Shown here in pieces: positions 62,701 to 64,000 of a DNA stretch of 64,000 nucleotides. The position numbers and the translations under genes are program-made. The notes under the pieces are model-generated. The model searched no databases, was not told where the DNA came from, and was given only the letters and a program-made list of their open reading frames with translations. Origin of the DNA: CAZZCN01 sp964652975 (lineage in GTDB: Bacteria; Bacillota; Clostridia; Saccharofermentanales; UBA5734); assembly GCA_964652975.1 (NCBI GenBank), contig CAZZCN010000002.1, forward strand, positions 35,252-99,251. Direction: 5' to 3'. Numbering within the stretch: position 1 is the first letter of the stretch; every line of letters begins with the position of its first letter.

Positions 62701-63196
62701 AGCACCCACCATCTGTACATTCAAACCGCCCAATATATTTCAAATTTGAAAGAGCTTTCTGAGTTTTAAAAGTAATCTGGTTGTAAAGTTTTTGAACTTT
62801 CAACTTTTTTAGAGTTTCCTTCTTATTATATATTCCTGCTTCATAAGCTATAAAAACTCTATATACTTTATCATTTGCAACCGGACCGTATATAATATCG
62901 TAATTTTCACCACGATATTTACCATTACGGTTGTCAGCTACAAAGTCAAGCCATTGCTCATCAGGTAATTTAAACTCTAATATTTTAAGTTCAGTCCTTA
63001 TCTTATCAATGTCAACCTCAAACATGTTGACACAACATTTATCGCTGCTCTCACGTTCTCTTACCTTGATAGCAAAATCAATAGCTTGCTCTTTGTTTGT
63101 CGTAGTATAAAATCCCGGTCCAAAATCAAGTAGTCTTTGTTTTGGCAATAATATAGGGTTTTCTACTACGCAATGGCTTCCATGATAAACAATCAT
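62693..63196 (-). CDS. DUF3990 protein, ADP-ribosyltransferase-like fold
   Basis: About 167 residues. The N-terminal IVYHGSHCVVENP and DFGPGFYTTTNKEQAIDFA are the DUF3990 core and resemble the H and Y motifs of ADP-ribosyltransferases (HG... then G-x-Y-T). A later YDIIYGPVAND could supply the third motif, though a clear catalytic Glu is not evident. I start at MIVYHG because GGAGGAAATTA precedes it; the frame extends 39 codons upstream without a ribosome site. It leads a coupled three-gene operon with a near-consensus promoter at 63245-63273. A toxin or effector that modifies a cellular target is the best guess. Confidence 0.72.
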   Translation of the reverse strand: MIVYHGSHCVVENPILLPKQRLLDFGPGFYTTTNKEQAIDFAIKVRERESSDKCCVNMFEVDIDKIRTELKILEFKLPDEQWLDFVADNRNGKYRGENYDIIYGPVANDKVYRVFIAYEAGIYNKKETLKKLKVQKLYNQITFKTQKALSNLKYIGRFECTDGGCYE

Positions 63197-63244
63197 TAAT
63201 TTCCTCCGGATTCTTATTCTAATTATATAATTTACATTGTTTTT

Positions 63245-63273
63245 ATTATACCGCAAATAATTTTCCCTGTTAA
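63245..63273 (-). promoter_or_regulatory. Promoter of the DUF3990 operon
   Basis: On the minus strand TTAACA (63268-63273) and TATAAT (63245-63250) are 17 bp apart. The -10 box ends 48 bp before the ATG, leaving a short AT-rich leader with the ribosome site GGAGGAAA. Confidence 0.7.
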
Positions 63274-63426
63274 CTACCATAAGTATACATAAGATAAATG
63301 GACTATGCAACATTGAAGTGCTAGAAGTTTTTGTACAAGGTTTTTTCCGTATACTGTTTCAGAATTGTTTTTGCATATTTTTAATAGTTTTACACAGAGA
63401 GAGTTGACATGATAACAAAGTAATAA

Positions 63427-63691
63427 CTAATTCAAGACAGTTGTAATCAATTTTTTAAGTTTACCATCACCTTCAGTTGTTGCAAAAATTGCAACAACTG
63501 AAGCTCTTACTAATTCGCCTTCAATAATTATTTTTAGTCCGTTTTCTCCCTGGGATTCGAGGTGGTACCTACCGAAATAATGACGTATAAATTTAGTAGC
63601 CTATTTGATATTTTTTTCCATCAAAAGTAGTATGTGCAAAATTTGCCCATACTGAATTTTCATCAGCTCCCCTTCTTTGAAAAATATAAAT
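63427..63691 (-). pseudogene. Decayed gene, unrecognised
   Basis: Two adjoining frames read like real protein but lack starts. The first (about 63605-63691) gives QRRGADENSVWANFAHTTF, then DGKKYQIGY. The second (63427-63602) gives FIRHYFGRYHLESQGENG, then EGELVRASVVAIFATTEGDG to a stop. Joining them needs one frameshift. I cannot name the family. The perfect palindrome at 63471-63503 lies inside it. Confidence 0.4.
63471..63503. repeat. Perfect 15-bp inverted repeat with a 3-nt loop
   Basis: CTTCAGTTGTTGCAA, AAA, TTGCAACAACTGAAG. There is no T-tract on either side, so it is not a standard terminator. It lies in the decayed reading frame, 300 bp from the tRNA fragment. Candidates are a recombinase or regulator binding site of the element. 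Confidence 0.8.
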
Positions 63692-63750
63692 CTAAAGAAC
63701 GGGACAAAATCCGGGACAAAATTAATTTATTGCCTGTATTTTAACAAAAT

Positions 63751-63796
63751 AAAAGCCCTACAGAAATCCCGCAAATGCTTGTCCTGTAAGGCTTTT
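63751..63796. terminator. Terminator-like hairpin beside the tRNA fragment
   Basis: AAAAGCC-C-TACAG pairs with CTGTA-A-GGCTTTT: 12 pairs with one mismatch and a 20-nt loop. The A and T ends would permit termination in both directions. Hairpins of this kind commonly lie between an integrase gene and the attachment site in a tRNA gene. Confidence 0.6.
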
Positions 63797-63802
63797 ATTG
63801 AT

Positions 63803-63850
63803 TGGTGGGTAGTATTGGACTCGAACCAACGACCCCTTGCATGTCAAGCA
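63803..63850 (-). tRNA. 3' half of a tRNA gene (anticodon loop to CCA), probable attachment site
   Basis: On the minus strand, CTTGACATGCAAGGGGTC, then GTTGGTTCGAGTCC and the acceptor end ACTACCCACCA form the anticodon loop, variable loop, T-arm and CCA end. The loop TTGACAT gives anticodon GAC, so valine. The 5' half (D-arm, acceptor 5' strand) is absent: upstream sequence is unrelated, and the anticodon stem pairs only partly. This is the usual scar left by site-specific integration into a tRNA gene. Confidence 0.6.
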
Positions 63851-64000
63851 CACAAGTATTATATTCCCTGTAACAAAAAGGCTCTATTATGCGGTTTTCA
63901 ATAGTTCAATATTCGTTTTTTTACCCTAGCTATATTATAAACTATATCAAAACTATATCAAGTTTTTTTATTGACTTATGATATTTTACTTTAATTATCT
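63851..64000. other. Right edge of the window, nothing recognised
   Basis: AT-rich DNA with no open frame carrying a ribosome site. If the tRNA fragment is an attachment site, this should be the chromosome-side or element-side flank, but the sequence gives no indication which. Confidence 0.3.

Noticed and set aside
63677..63904. 75-codon frame containing WWVVLDSNQRPLACQAH
   Set aside because: This peptide is the well-known false translation of the reverse strand of a tRNA gene.

Overview
The window looks like chromosomal DNA of a plant-polysaccharide-degrading, low-G+C Gram-positive anaerobe in class Clostridia. A relative of the cellulolytic Clostridium cluster III (Ruminiclostridium/Acetivibrio type) is plausible. 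The support is dockerin-type C-termini, a YesM/YesN two-component pair beside LplABC-type ABC transporter genes, AGGAGG-type ribosome sites, sigma-A promoters and clostridial-style Rho, MreB, HD-GYP and CAP proteins. Species cannot be read from the sequence.

Layout. (1) 1-4.8 kb is core-like: the tail of an upstream gene, a Cof-type HAD phosphatase, a membrane nucleotide-sugar dehydratase and L-fucose isomerase. (2) 4.9-35.4 kb is a visibly AT-richer glycan-utilisation island. It holds an IS remnant, an FGGY kinase without a normal start codon, several uroporphyrinogen-decarboxylase (UroD)-like proteins, two secreted dockerin proteins plus a broken third secreted protein, GH36, GH94 and GH120 enzymes, a clan GH-A lipoprotein, a CUT1 importer, YesMN regulators, a frameshifted AraC regulator, two surface proteins and a deleted IS110 element. 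(3) 35.4-40.6 kb is a collapsed prophage or integrated element: integrase, terminase and primase fragments fused together, an intact divergent repressor switch, a long non-coding stretch with two arrays of short repeats, and a Schlafen-type AlbA_2 protein. (4) 40.6-62.1 kb returns to core-like genes: a PAS-GGDEF-HD-GYP protein, a zinc-ribbon membrane protein, a CobW GTPase, a DUF4153 protein, a CAP lipoprotein, a complete spermidine operon (speD-speA-speE-speB), an unusually long rho, mreB, a TraX-family gene and leuS. Many gaps here carry short tandem repeats. (5) 62.2-64 kb is a second accessory patch: a DUF3990 / small protein / DUF3791 three-gene operon, a decayed gene with a perfect 33-bp palindrome, and a tRNA 3' half that looks like an attachment site.

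How the genes fit together. The island reads as one substrate programme: YesMN senses a sugar, the LplABC-type importer brings in oligosaccharides, secreted dockerin and beta-helix proteins and a lipoprotein glycosidase act outside, and GH36, GH94 and GH120 finish the oligosaccharides inside. Fucose isomerase and the FGGY kinase suggest deoxysugar use. The repeated UroD-like genes are the least explained part; handling of O-methylated sugars is one speculative possibility. The island is decaying: I count at least six broken genes, several of them fused at deletion junctions.
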